From Bradyrhizobium sediminis (GTDB lineage: Bacteria > Pseudomonadota > Alphaproteobacteria > Rhizobiales > Xanthobacteraceae): DNA of 64,000 nucleotides. The notes beneath the pieces were generated by a model. The model ran no database searches. It had not been told where the DNA came from and was given only the letters and a program-made list of their open reading frames with translations. The position numbers and the translations under genes were made by a program. Below, one piece after another: positions 56,761-64,000 of this stretch. The first letter of the stretch is position 1; each line of letters begins with the position of its first letter. The stretch spans positions 620,001-684,000 of the forward strand of contig NZ_CP076135.1 in assembly GCF_018736105.1 (NCBI RefSeq), given 5' to 3'.

Positions 56761-58502
56761 GACATCTCGGTCGCGGGCAAGGTCACGGTGAAGGTCGAGC
56801 CCTGCCCGGGCCCGTCGCTGTCGGCGGTGACTTCGCCGCCATGCATGTCGATGATGCGCTTGACGATCGACAGGCCGAGGCCGGTCGAGCTTTCGCCGGC
56901 GGTGGGTTTCGCGGACAGCCGCTGGAAGCGGCCGAACAGCCTGCCGAGATCTTCCGGAGAGAGGCCTGCGCCCTCGTCGGCGATGCGGATGATGGTGTTG
57001 TCCTGGTCGTGGGTCACCAGCACCGTGATCTTGCCGCCGATCGGTGAATATTTGATGGCGTTGCTGACGAGATTGTCGATCGCCTCGCGCATCCGGTCGG
57101 CGTCGCACATGGTGACGATATTCGGCGGCGCCGACACCATGATGGTCTGCTGCTTGTTGACCGCCAGGGGCTGGTTGGCGTCGGCGACCTCGCTGACGAG
57201 CCCTGCGATATCGACCGGTTCGCGGCGGATCGAGATGTCGAAGGCGTCGGCCATCGCATCCGAAATCAGGTGGTCGACCATCGAGGTCAGGCGCTTGGTG
57301 GCGTCGCGGATATGCTCGACCTGGGCGGTGACGCTCTCCCTGGAGGCGCCGGCGCCGATCAGTTCGGTCAGCATTTCGGTGCGGCCGAGGATGACGCCGA
57401 GCGGATTTTTGAGGTCGTGGGCGACGGTGCCGAGAATCTCGTTCTTGAAGCCGTTGGCGCGCTGCAGCCGCATCCACTGCGACGACAGCCGGCGGTTGGC
57501 CTGCATCAGCGCGCGGGTGCGCTGGGCGACGCGGTCCTCGAGCTGGGTGTTGGCCTCGTGCAGCTGCTGATAGAGGATCACGTTGTCGAAGGCGATCGAC
57601 AGCCGGCTGGAGAAAATCTCGACCAGCGCGCGGTCGGTATCCGACAGCGGGCGCTCCGCCTGCAGCAGCACCACCACCTCGCGGCCGCTGCCGGTGCGCA
57701 GATAGAGCACGGTGCGGTGATCGGCGAACTCGTTCTTGCGGCGCTGGAACGCGGCTTCGACCATCTGGCGCAAATCCGGATCGAGCGATCGCGATCCGGC
57801 CGAGCCGATGAAGCGGCTGTAGCAGCCGGAGCCCGCGAGCACCGAAAAATCGGTGCCGGCGCCGCCATCGTCGCGCAACACCAGGATGCCGGCGCAATCG
57901 ACATTGAGCAGCGAGGCGAGCTGCGTCAGCACGCCCTCGGCGAGCCGCTGCATCGATTTGAAATCGTACAGCGTGGAGGCGGCGTCGATGATGATCTCGA
58001 GCCCGCGCCTTGTCTGCACCATGCGCTCGAGCTGCTGGTAGCTGCGCAGCGCCGCCGTCAGCGAGGTGAACAGCTTGTCGGCGGTGAGTTCGGTCTTGGC
58101 CTTGTAATCGTTGATGTCGTACTGGACGATGACGCGGCGCTCGGGCGCCTGTCCGGGCTGCCCGGTGCGCAGGATGATGCGGACGGTCTCGTTCTTGATC
58201 TCGTTGCGGATGTATTCGACGAGATCGAGGCCCGCGGCGTCGGTCTCCATGATGACGTCGAGCAGCACGGCGGCGATGTCGGGATGCGCGCGCATCAATT
58301 TGCGGCCCTCGGCCGCCGAATAGGCCGACAGGATTTCGAGCGTCTGGCCGTTGAGATTGTAGTCGCTCAGCGCAAACCTGGTGCCTTCATGCACGGCCTG
58401 GTCGTCGTCGATGACGGCGACCTTCCATTTGCGCGCCGTCGACTTCTCCGGAGCGGTTCCGGAATCGTCGATCAGGTGGAGGACATCGTCCTGTTCGGCC
58501 AT
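56757..58502 (-). CDS. Sensor kinase with receiver, DUF3369/GAF-like and kinase domains
   Basis: Soluble hybrid kinase of 581 residues. An N-terminal receiver (28-150) has IDDDQAVHEGTRF and phosphoacceptor D82 in LLDVIMETDAAGLDL. A DUF3369/GAF-like domain (about 160-310) follows, then a coiled helix, HisKA with H362 in TVAHDLKNPLGVILG, and the HATPase with NLVSNAIKYSPIGG, IADEGAGLSPED and STGLGLSIVKRI. There is no membrane helix, so it acts in the cytoplasm and probably receives phosphate from the membrane kinase encoded just upstream. The gene starts 31 bases inside the end of that kinase gene. Confidence 0.9.
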   Translation of the reverse strand: MAEQDDVLHLIDDSGTAPEKSTARKWKVAVIDDDQAVHEGTRFALSDYNLNGQTLEILSAYSAAEGRKLMRAHPDIAAVLLDVIMETDAAGLDLVEYIRNEIKNETVRIILRTGQPGQAPERRVIVQYDINDYKAKTELTADKLFTSLTAALRSYQQLERMVQTRRGLEIIIDAASTLYDFKSMQRLAEGVLTQLASLLNVDCAGILVLRDDGGAGTDFSVLAGSGCYSRFIGSAGSRSLDPDLRQMVEAAFQRRKNEFADHRTVLYLRTGSGREVVVLLQAERPLSDTDRALVEIFSSRLSIAFDNVILYQQLHEANTQLEDRVAQRTRALMQANRRLSSQWMRLQRANGFKNEILGTVAHDLKNPLGVILGRTEMLTELIGAGASRESVTAQVEHIRDATKRLTSMVDHLISDAMADAFDISIRREPVDIAGLVSEVADANQPLAVNKQQTIMVSAPPNIVTMCDADRMREAIDNLVSNAIKYSPIGGKITVLVTHDQDNTIIRIADEGAGLSPEDLGRLFGRFQRLSAKPTAGESSTGLGLSIVKRIIDMHGGEVTADSDGPGQGSTFTVTLPATEMS

Positions 58503-60562
58503 TGAGGAATCCCGTCGCTAGCTTGTTCTGCGGTGTCGGAACCGCCCCTGGCGGTCCGCGGCATGATAATGCGAAATGTGGTGCCTTGTCCCAGTCTTGA
58601 ATCCAGCATCATCCGGCCGCCGAGCTGCTGGGTAACCAGATTATAAACAATGTGCAGGCCGAGCCCGGTGCCGCCCTCGTTGCGGCGGGTGGTAAAGAAC
58701 GGGTCGAAGGCCTGCCGCTGCACGTCCGGCGTCATTCCGGCCCCGTTATCGGCAAAAATGATCTCGACATCGTCGCTGCCGCGCGGTCGCGCCGAAATCG
58801 AGATCGCCCCGCTGCGGCCGTCGGCAAACGCATGATTGGCCGCGTTGAGGAACAAATTGGTCAGAATTTGGCCGTAGGAGCCCGGATAGCCGTCGATGAT
58901 GAGGCCTTCCGGCACGTCGACCGAGAGCGAGATCGGCGCCCGCTTCAGCACCGGCCGCAGGCTGGCGATGATCTGGTCGGTGGCCTCGCTCAGGCTGAAT
59001 TGCCGGCGTTCGGCATGCGAGCGGTCCACCGCGACCTGCTTGAACGACTGGATCAGTTCGCCGGCGCGATGCAGGTTGGCCACCAGCTGCCCCGCTGCGT
59101 CGCGCGAGGAGCGGACGAATTCCTCGAGCTGGGAGCGCCGCAGCGCGCCGTCGGATTTCAGCTCGGCCTCGAACATCTCCGCCCGCCGCGCGAAACTCGA
59201 CGCCACGGTGAGGCTGATGCCGATCGGGTTGTTGACCTCATGGGCGACGCCCGCGACCAGTCCGCCGAGCGCGGCGAGCCGCTCGGCGTCGATCAGGTTC
59301 TGCTGGGCGGCGTTCAGCTCGAGCAGCGCGCCCTCGGCCTTCTCCTTCGAGGTGCGCAACTCGTCTTCGGTCTCGCGCTTGGCGATGGCGTTCTCGCGGA
59401 ACACCTCCACCGCGCGCGCCATCGCGCCGACCTCGTCCCTGGCGTTGGTGCCCTGCACCCGCCGATTGTAGTCGCCGGTGGTGATGGCATGCATCGCCGC
59501 CATGATCTGCTGCAGCGGCAGCCGGATCGAAAGCGCGATGATGACGCCGGCGCTGAGGATGATGCCGAGGAAGATCACGGCGATCGACAGCACCTTGCGG
59601 GAGATGTTGTTCAGCGTGCGGTCGAAGGTTGCCTGCGCCTTCTGCTCGCGCTGGCGCATCTTCACCGACAGATCGTCGATGGCGCCGATGGCCTCGGCCT
59701 GGCTGGCGTCGATGGTGTTGCGCAATAGCTCGGTCCGGTTCGCCAGCTGCTCCGACAATTTGGCAAAGCCCGCGCGCAGCGCGGCCGTTCTGGCCTGCAG
59801 CCGCTGCAGCGCCAGCCGCTGCAGGTCGTTGTCGGCGAGATCGGACATCACAGGGATGGTCTTCTCGATGGTCTCGGTATTCCTGCGGGCGTCCTCGGCG
59901 GAGGCGCTCGCCAGCGACAGATAATAGGAGTTGGCGGCGACCAGCATCGCGGTAAACGCCTCGCGGGATTTGCCGAGCGCCGGCCAGATCAGCGCCTCGC
60001 GGTGCCCGGTGGCGCCCTCGATGATCGAATACAGCCCGGCCATGTCCTTGGCGGGGGCCAGCACCTGGTCCTGGTAGGTCTTCGTGATTGTGGCCTGGAC
60101 CGCGCGCAACTCGCCGAAGCCGTTGAGGAATTTCTCGGTGACGCGCTCCAGCTCCGCCACCGATCCCGACAGCATCGGGTCGGTCGAGGCGCGGGTGGTC
60201 AGCGTGCCCAGCACCGCCTCGCGCAGCAGCAGGATCTCGGCGAACAATTCGGGGCTCGGCTGGTTGATGTAACGGTGGATCAGGTTCTGCAGGCGGCCGG
60301 TTTCGCTTTCCAGCAGCGCCAGGACCTTGTCGGATTCGCGCACCTGCCGTACGTCGTCCCAGGCCGAGCGAAGCACCTGGGCGCCGTTCCAGATCATGGC
60401 GGCAAGCACCATGACGACCGCCGAGTTCAGCGCAGCGATCGACAGGATGCGCCAGCGGATCGGCACTGCGCGGACCAGCCCGACGATGCGGGCGCGGGTC
60501 CGCGCGGCGAGGCTCGCCGGCCGTTCCACAGCTTCGTCCTGCCGCGGTGTCGCCAAAGCCAA
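58472..60562 (-). CDS. Membrane sensor histidine kinase with large periplasmic domain
   Basis: Kinase of 696 residues. TM1 at about 43-60 (NSAVVMVLAAMIWNG), a helical periplasmic sensor domain (61-322), TM2 at about 324-346 (VLSIAVIFLGIILSAGVIIA), HAMP (350-400), a coiled coil, HisKA with H441 in GGLVAGVAHEVNNPIG, and HATPase with NLFLNAANHAFADG, FADNGAGMTPDVQ and GGTGLGLHIVYNLV. The helical periplasmic region is the kind that can contact a binding protein. It starts one base after the DctP gene, so the two are tightly linked. Confidence 0.92.
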   Translation of the reverse strand: MALATPRQDEAVERPASLAARTRARIVGLVRAVPIRWRILSIAALNSAVVMVLAAMIWNGAQVLRSAWDDVRQVRESDKVLALLESETGRLQNLIHRYINQPSPELFAEILLLREAVLGTLTTRASTDPMLSGSVAELERVTEKFLNGFGELRAVQATITKTYQDQVLAPAKDMAGLYSIIEGATGHREALIWPALGKSREAFTAMLVAANSYYLSLASASAEDARRNTETIEKTIPVMSDLADNDLQRLALQRLQARTAALRAGFAKLSEQLANRTELLRNTIDASQAEAIGAIDDLSVKMRQREQKAQATFDRTLNNISRKVLSIAVIFLGIILSAGVIIALSIRLPLQQIMAAMHAITTGDYNRRVQGTNARDEVGAMARAVEVFRENAIAKRETEDELRTSKEKAEGALLELNAAQQNLIDAERLAALGGLVAGVAHEVNNPIGISLTVASSFARRAEMFEAELKSDGALRRSQLEEFVRSSRDAAGQLVANLHRAGELIQSFKQVAVDRSHAERRQFSLSEATDQIIASLRPVLKRAPISLSVDVPEGLIIDGYPGSYGQILTNLFLNAANHAFADGRSGAISISARPRGSDDVEIIFADNGAGMTPDVQRQAFDPFFTTRRNEGGTGLGLHIVYNLVTQQLGGRMMLDSRLGQGTTFRIIMPRTARGGSDTAEQASDGIPQWPNRTMSST

Positions 60563-60563
60563 T

Positions 60564-61565
60564 TCACTCCACCTTGCGAATTCGTTCGATCAACTGCGCC
60601 GCCGCGGGATCGCGCCGCGCCTTGGCGTAGATGCCGGTCATCGCGGCTTCGAAGGGCTTGCGGTCGAAATCGGTCACGATCGTCACCCCCGCGGCTTCCG
60701 CCTGCCGGCGCGACTGCTGCTCGAGATCGCGCCATTTCTCGCGCATGAACTGGCTCGACCGCAGTGCCGCCTCGCGAAAGATCTTGCGATCTTCGGCCGA
60801 CAGGCTTTCCCAGGCTTTCTGCGACATCATCAGCACTTCCGGCGACATCGTGTGTTCGGTGAGGGTGTAATAGCCGGCGTATTTGTAATGACCCGTGGTG
60901 ACGAAGGACGGCCAGTTGTTCTCCGCGCCGTCGACCAGCTTCGTGGCAAGCCCGGTCAGGACCTGTCCATAGGGCAGTTCGACCGGTTCGGCGCCGAGAC
61001 CCTTCATCATGCTGGACATCAATTCGGACTGTTGCACGCGAAGCCGCAAGCCTTTCATGTCGGCGGTCGAGCGGACCGGCCGGACGCTGTTGTAGATCGA
61101 ACGCGCCCCGGAATCGTAGAACGCCAGCCCGACAAATCCGTAGGCGTCGAAGCTGCCGAGAATTTCATTGCCGATCGGTCCATCCAGCACCTTCTGCAGA
61201 TGTTCGACGGAGCGAAACAGGAACGGCATCGCCAGCACGTTCATGGCCGGCACGAAGGTTCCGATCAGCGCCACGTTGCTGCGATTGAGATCGATGGCGC
61301 CGACGCGGGTCTGCTCGATGGTTTCCTTTTCCTCGCCGAGCTGGCGCGAGTGAAACACCCGGATCTGGTGCCGGCCGCCGCTTTTCTCCGCGATCATGCG
61401 GCCCATGTAGCGCAGCGCCTGCACGGTCGGATAGTCTTCGCTCTGGGTATCGGCGGCGCGGAATTCGCGCGCGACCGCACTCGTCGAAACCGCCGTCAAG
61501 GACAACGCGACAACGAATGCTACCGTCCGCGAAAGGTCGGCGCGGCTGTACACAGGCAAACTCAT
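60564..61565 (-). CDS. TRAP-type binding protein (DctP family) in sensory operon
   Basis: Periplasmic binding protein of 333 residues. Signal peptide (TVAFVVALSLTAVSTSAVAR), then the DctP fold: GRMIAEKSGGRHQIRVFHSRQLGEEKETIEQTR, VGAIDLNRSNVALIGTFVPA, MKGLRLRVQQSELMSSMMKG with the Arg used to bind the carboxylate, and VDGAENNWPSFVTTGHYKYA. No dctQ or dctM permease genes are nearby; instead three signal-transduction genes follow. It therefore probably serves as the ligand receptor for the membrane kinase (inference). It is divergent from the UgpB-like gene. Confidence 0.9.
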   Translation of the reverse strand: MSLPVYSRADLSRTVAFVVALSLTAVSTSAVAREFRAADTQSEDYPTVQALRYMGRMIAEKSGGRHQIRVFHSRQLGEEKETIEQTRVGAIDLNRSNVALIGTFVPAMNVLAMPFLFRSVEHLQKVLDGPIGNEILGSFDAYGFVGLAFYDSGARSIYNSVRPVRSTADMKGLRLRVQQSELMSSMMKGLGAEPVELPYGQVLTGLATKLVDGAENNWPSFVTTGHYKYAGYYTLTEHTMSPEVLMMSQKAWESLSAEDRKIFREAALRSSQFMREKWRDLEQQSRRQAEAAGVTIVTDFDRKPFEAAMTGIYAKARRDPAAAQLIERIRKVE

Positions 61566-61776
61566 CCCCTTATGATGATGTCGATGGGCCGGAAAAAAGG
61601 TTCAACCCCATTTAACAGAAGCCGGCGAGAGATGGCTATCCTGCCAACGTCGCGGGGGGCGTCAATGGTGCGCTGCGGCTTCTCGCCTTTTGCCGATTGA
61701 AACCGCCGGCGCAGGGCCTTATCAGGGCGCATCACACGCAAAACACGTATCGGCCGCGACGGATCAGAATGGCTTT

Positions 61777-63105
61777 ATGGTGAATTCGGCTCTCAGGTTT
61801 TCGCAACTCGCCGCCATCGCCGCCGCGGTGACCCTGGCGTCGCCGGCGTGGGCGGTGACCGAGATCAGGTGGTGGCACGCGATGTCGGGTGAACTCGGCC
61901 GGCAGCTGGAGAGGCTGGCTGCGGATTTCAACGCATCGCAATCCGAATACCGGATCATGCCGAGCTACAAGGGCAACTACACCGAAACCGTGACGGCATC
62001 GATTTTTGCGTTCCGCTCGCGCAGCCAGCCCGCCATCGTCCAGGTCAACGAGATCGCGACCGCGACCATGATGGCGGCGAAAGGCGCGATCTATCCGGTG
62101 TTCGAATTGATGCGCAACGAAGCCGAGGCGTTTTCGCCGGCCGCCTATCTTCCGGCGGTGGCCGGCTATTACGCCGATCTCGCCGGCAACATGCTGTCGT
62201 TCCCGTTCAACGCCTCGACGCCGATCCTTTATTATAACAAAGACCTGTTCCGTGCCGCCGGCCTCGACCCCGAAGCGGCGCCGAAGACCTGGCCCGAGGT
62301 CGGCGCTGCGGCGCAGCGGCTGCGGGCGTCGGGCGCGGCCTGCGGCTTGACCACTTCCTGGCCGTCATGGATCAACGTCGAGAATTTTTCCGCGTTCCAC
62401 AATCTGCCGATCTCGACCAGGGTCAACGGCTTCGGCGGCCTCGACGCCGAACTCAATTTCAACAACCCGGTGATGGTGCGCCATATCGCGCAACTGGCGG
62501 AATGGCAGACCACCAAGGTGTTCGACTACAGCGGCCGGGCGCAGACTGCGGAGCCACGGTTTCAGAAGGGCGAATGCGGAATCTTCATCGGCTCCTCGGC
62601 GACGCGCGCCGACATCAAGGCCAATTCGAAATTCGAGGTCGGCTACGGGATGCTGCCGTACTGGCCCGATGTCGCCGGCGCGCCGCAGAACACCATCATC
62701 GGCGGTGCGACCTTGTGGGTGCTGCGCGACCGGCCGCGCGACGAATACAAGGGCGTGGCGAAATTCTTCGGATTCCTGTCGAGGCCGGAGGTTCAGGCGG
62801 CCTGGCACCAGAACACCGGTTACCTGCCAGTGACCCGGGCGGCGTTCGATCTGACCCGCGCGCAGGGATTTTACGACCGCAACCCGGGGGCGGCGATCTC
62901 GATCGAGCAGATCACCCAGAAGGCGCCGACCGAAAATTCGCGGGGGCTCCGGCTCGGCTCCTTCGTGCTGATCCGCGATGCGATCGACGACGAACTGGAG
63001 CAGGCCTTCAGCGGCAAGAAAGCCGCGCAAGGAGCACTCGATTCCGCCGTCGAGCGCGGCAACCGGCTGCTGCGCCAGTTCGAGCGCGCCAATCCGGACC
63101 GGTAG
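61777..63105 (+). CDS. Orphan ABC sugar/glycerol-3-phosphate binding protein, UgpB-like
   Basis: Periplasmic binding protein family 1 of 442 residues. Signal peptide (LRFSQLAAIAAAVTLASPAWA), then EIRWWHAMSGELGRQLERLA, the W-W-H opening of UgpB, FPFNASTPILYYNKDLFRAA, FQKGECGIFIGSSATRADIK and GGATLWVLRDRPRDEYKGVA, all typical of UgpB. No ugpA, ugpE or ugpC genes follow; a repeat and a phosphotransferase gene do. ATG at 61777 has only a weak ribosome site; the frame is open from 61690. It may work with a distant Ugp transporter. Confidence 0.85.
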   Translation: MVNSALRFSQLAAIAAAVTLASPAWAVTEIRWWHAMSGELGRQLERLAADFNASQSEYRIMPSYKGNYTETVTASIFAFRSRSQPAIVQVNEIATATMMAAKGAIYPVFELMRNEAEAFSPAAYLPAVAGYYADLAGNMLSFPFNASTPILYYNKDLFRAAGLDPEAAPKTWPEVGAAAQRLRASGAACGLTTSWPSWINVENFSAFHNLPISTRVNGFGGLDAELNFNNPVMVRHIAQLAEWQTTKVFDYSGRAQTAEPRFQKGECGIFIGSSATRADIKANSKFEVGYGMLPYWPDVAGAPQNTIIGGATLWVLRDRPRDEYKGVAKFFGFLSRPEVQAAWHQNTGYLPVTRAAFDLTRAQGFYDRNPGAAISIEQITQKAPTENSRGLRLGSFVLIRDAIDDELEQAFSGKKAAQGALDSAVERGNRLLRQFERANPDR

Positions 63106-63108
63106 AGC

Positions 63109-63164
63109 GTTTTCAAGCGAAGTGGATACCGGTTTGCGTGAAGAAAGCGCGTGAAAGCAAGAAG
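63109..63164. repeat. Dispersed repeat family C, copy 2
   Basis: CGTTTTCAAGCGAAGTGG, ATACCGGTTTGCGTGAAG and AAAGCGCGTG closely match the copy at 26614. It begins four bases after the UgpB-like stop. Confidence 0.75.
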
Positions 63165-63166
63165 AT

Positions 63167-63205
63167 GGAGCACCGTTCCGATTCAACCGGAACGGAAAAG
63201 GCTCC
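63167..63205. repeat. Palindrome linked to repeat C
   Basis: GGAGC at the left pairs with GCTCC at the right, and CCGTTCCG with CGGAACGG around ATTCAAC. It is a plausible terminator for the UgpB-like gene. Confidence 0.5.
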
Positions 63206-63255
63206 AGGCGCATATCGCCGGCATCGAAACAGGAAGGGCGCGGCCTCTGCCAGTC

Positions 63256-64000
63256 ATGCACTCACTGCCGGTTCTGACGAACCCTGAGACTTTCCGGTCG
63301 TGGCGCGCCGACGCGTCGCTATGGTTGCCGGCGGCGCTCGATATTGCGCGCGGCCACGGCCTTCCGTGCACGACACCTCAGCCATTCAGCAATGGCACCA
63401 ATCTCGTCGTCGGTCTCGACAGTAGGCTGATCCTGAAGATCTTTCCTCCATTCCTGCGCAGCCAGTTCGTCTCGGAGCAGATTTCGCTGGCGCAGCTTCG
63501 CGGACGGCTCAGTGTTCCGGTTCCCGAAATCGTGCTGGAGGGCGAGCGCGACGATTGGCCGTATCTCGTCATCACGCGATTGCCCGGCATCGCGGGCAGC
63601 GAATCGTGGCCTGCCTTGCCGGAGGAGGAGAAGGAGCGCGTCCTCGCCCAGATCGGTGCGGCCATCGCGGAAGTGCAGCGTATTCCGTGCGGTGAGCTAA
63701 GCCGCATCGAGCCGGGCTGGGACCGGTTCATGCGCGGGCAGATCGAAGGATGCCGGGCAAGACACCGGCGCCTCGGATTGCCGCAACAATTTCTGGACGG
63801 GCTGGACGATCTGCTTTCCGATGCGGAAGCGCTGGTTGCGCTGGAGGCGCCGCCGGTGATCCTGACCGGGGAATACATTCCGGAGAACTTTCTGCTGAGC
63901 TGCGAAGGCGGAAGCTGGCGGCTTTCGGGGCTGATCGACTTCGGCGACGTGATGACGGGAAGGGGCGAATACGACCTGCTGGGCCCGAGCGCCTTCATGA
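63256..64000 (+). CDS. Phosphotransferase (APH-like kinase fold), C-terminus cut by window edge
   Basis: Open from ATG 63256 to the window edge, giving 248 residues. It fits the aminoglycoside/choline-kinase-like phosphotransferase fold: ATP-site region FSNGTNLVVGLDSRLILKIF (the Lys for ATP in LILKIF), DDWPYLVITRLPGIAGSESW (hinge), and the catalytic area VILTGEYIPENFLLS followed by LIDFGDVMTGRGEYDL with the metal-binding Asp. The usual HGD of the Brenner motif reads TGE here, with Glu in place of the catalytic Asp. The substrate is unknown; resistance should not be assumed. Only a poor ribosome site precedes the ATG, so the start is tentative. Confidence 0.72.
   Translation, partial: MHSLPVLTNPETFRSWRADASLWLPAALDIARGHGLPCTTPQPFSNGTNLVVGLDSRLILKIFPPFLRSQFVSEQISLAQLRGRLSVPVPEIVLEGERDDWPYLVITRLPGIAGSESWPALPEEEKERVLAQIGAAIAEVQRIPCGELSRIEPGWDRFMRGQIEGCRARHRRLGLPQQFLDGLDDLLSDAEALVALEAPPVILTGEYIPENFLLSCEGGSWRLSGLIDFGDVMTGRGEYDLLGPSAFM

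Noticed and set aside
56017..57897. A 626-codon frame that would fuse a long N-terminus to the response regulator
   Set aside because: Only the last 247 residues show receiver and winged-helix motifs; the rest is a shifted reading of the hybrid kinase gene.
57270..58505. Open frame of 411 codons on the plus strand
   Set aside because: Antisense to the hybrid kinase; the kinase has complete catalytic motifs.
63256..64000. Antibiotic-resistance aminoglycoside kinase
   Set aside because: Only the general fold matches; the catalytic motif is altered and no resistance-gene context exists, so resistance cannot be claimed.

Overview
The window is chromosomal DNA from a high-GC alphaproteobacterium, most likely Bradyrhizobium or a close relative (Rhodopseudomonas/Afipia group). 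The reasons are strong G/C preference at third codon positions, the protein families present, and several families of dispersed palindromic repeats of the type common in Bradyrhizobium intergenic gaps. This assignment is inference; no rRNA or marker gene is present. I see no phage, transposase, CRISPR array, tRNA or rRNA gene.

Layout. 0-3.8 kb: an acyl-CoA ligase (cut by the left edge) and an iron-type alcohol dehydrogenase, divergent from an AraC regulator, then a MAPEG membrane protein. 3.8-8.1 kb: an ABC ATPase / FtsX permease / secreted lipocalin-like operon resembling attEFGH. 8.3-12.7 kb: two MFS transporters around a D-aminoacylase-like amidohydrolase. 12.9-15.4 kb: four very small charged proteins and one unrecognised 334-residue protein. 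15.5-20.8 kb: a vitamin B12 uptake locus, with a btuB-like receptor behind a clear cobalamin riboswitch and divergent btuC-btuD-btuF-like genes. 21-31.5 kb: a complete thiosulfate-oxidation (Sox) locus. soxR and a metallo-hydrolase face a 12-gene operon soxC-D-X-Y-Z-A-K-B, two secreted DsrE proteins, a GlcG/HbpS protein and an ETHE1-rhodanese fusion. 31.5-40.2 kb: DUF938 protein, two MFS transporters, a carboxymuconolactone-decarboxylase-like protein, two acyl-CoA dehydrogenases, an orphan amino-acid binding protein and an L,D-transpeptidase. 40.4-43 kb: a cyanide-insensitive bd-type quinol oxidase with a tiny third subunit that starts at TTG.

43.5-52.3 kb: an eight-gene operon with softer, less GC-biased codon use than its surroundings: a TIM-barrel isomerase-like protein, an oligopeptide-type binding protein, OppD, OppF, OppB, OppC, a second binding protein and a metallophosphoesterase. 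It starts just after a run of ten C residues and looks like an acquired uptake-and-breakdown unit for an unknown, possibly phosphorylated, substrate. 52.5-54.5 kb: TlpA-like thioredoxin, CcdA and a cupredoxin below a Fur-like palindrome. 54.6-55.7 kb: a small secreted protein and an ECF sigma factor that share an upstream motif. 56-61.6 kb: a four-gene sensory operon in which a DctP (TRAP-type) binding protein sits with two histidine kinases and an OmpR-type regulator but no TRAP permease. 61.8-64 kb: an orphan UgpB-like binding protein and a phosphotransferase cut by the right edge.

Together the window describes a metabolically versatile, aerobic to microaerobic soil or plant-associated bacterium with thiosulfate oxidation, B12 scavenging, fatty-acid breakdown and several solute-sensing or uptake systems. 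The least explained parts are the 43.5-52.3 kb operon, the DctP-kinase operon, the unknown gene downstream of the B12 riboswitch, and the small charged proteins at 13-14 kb.
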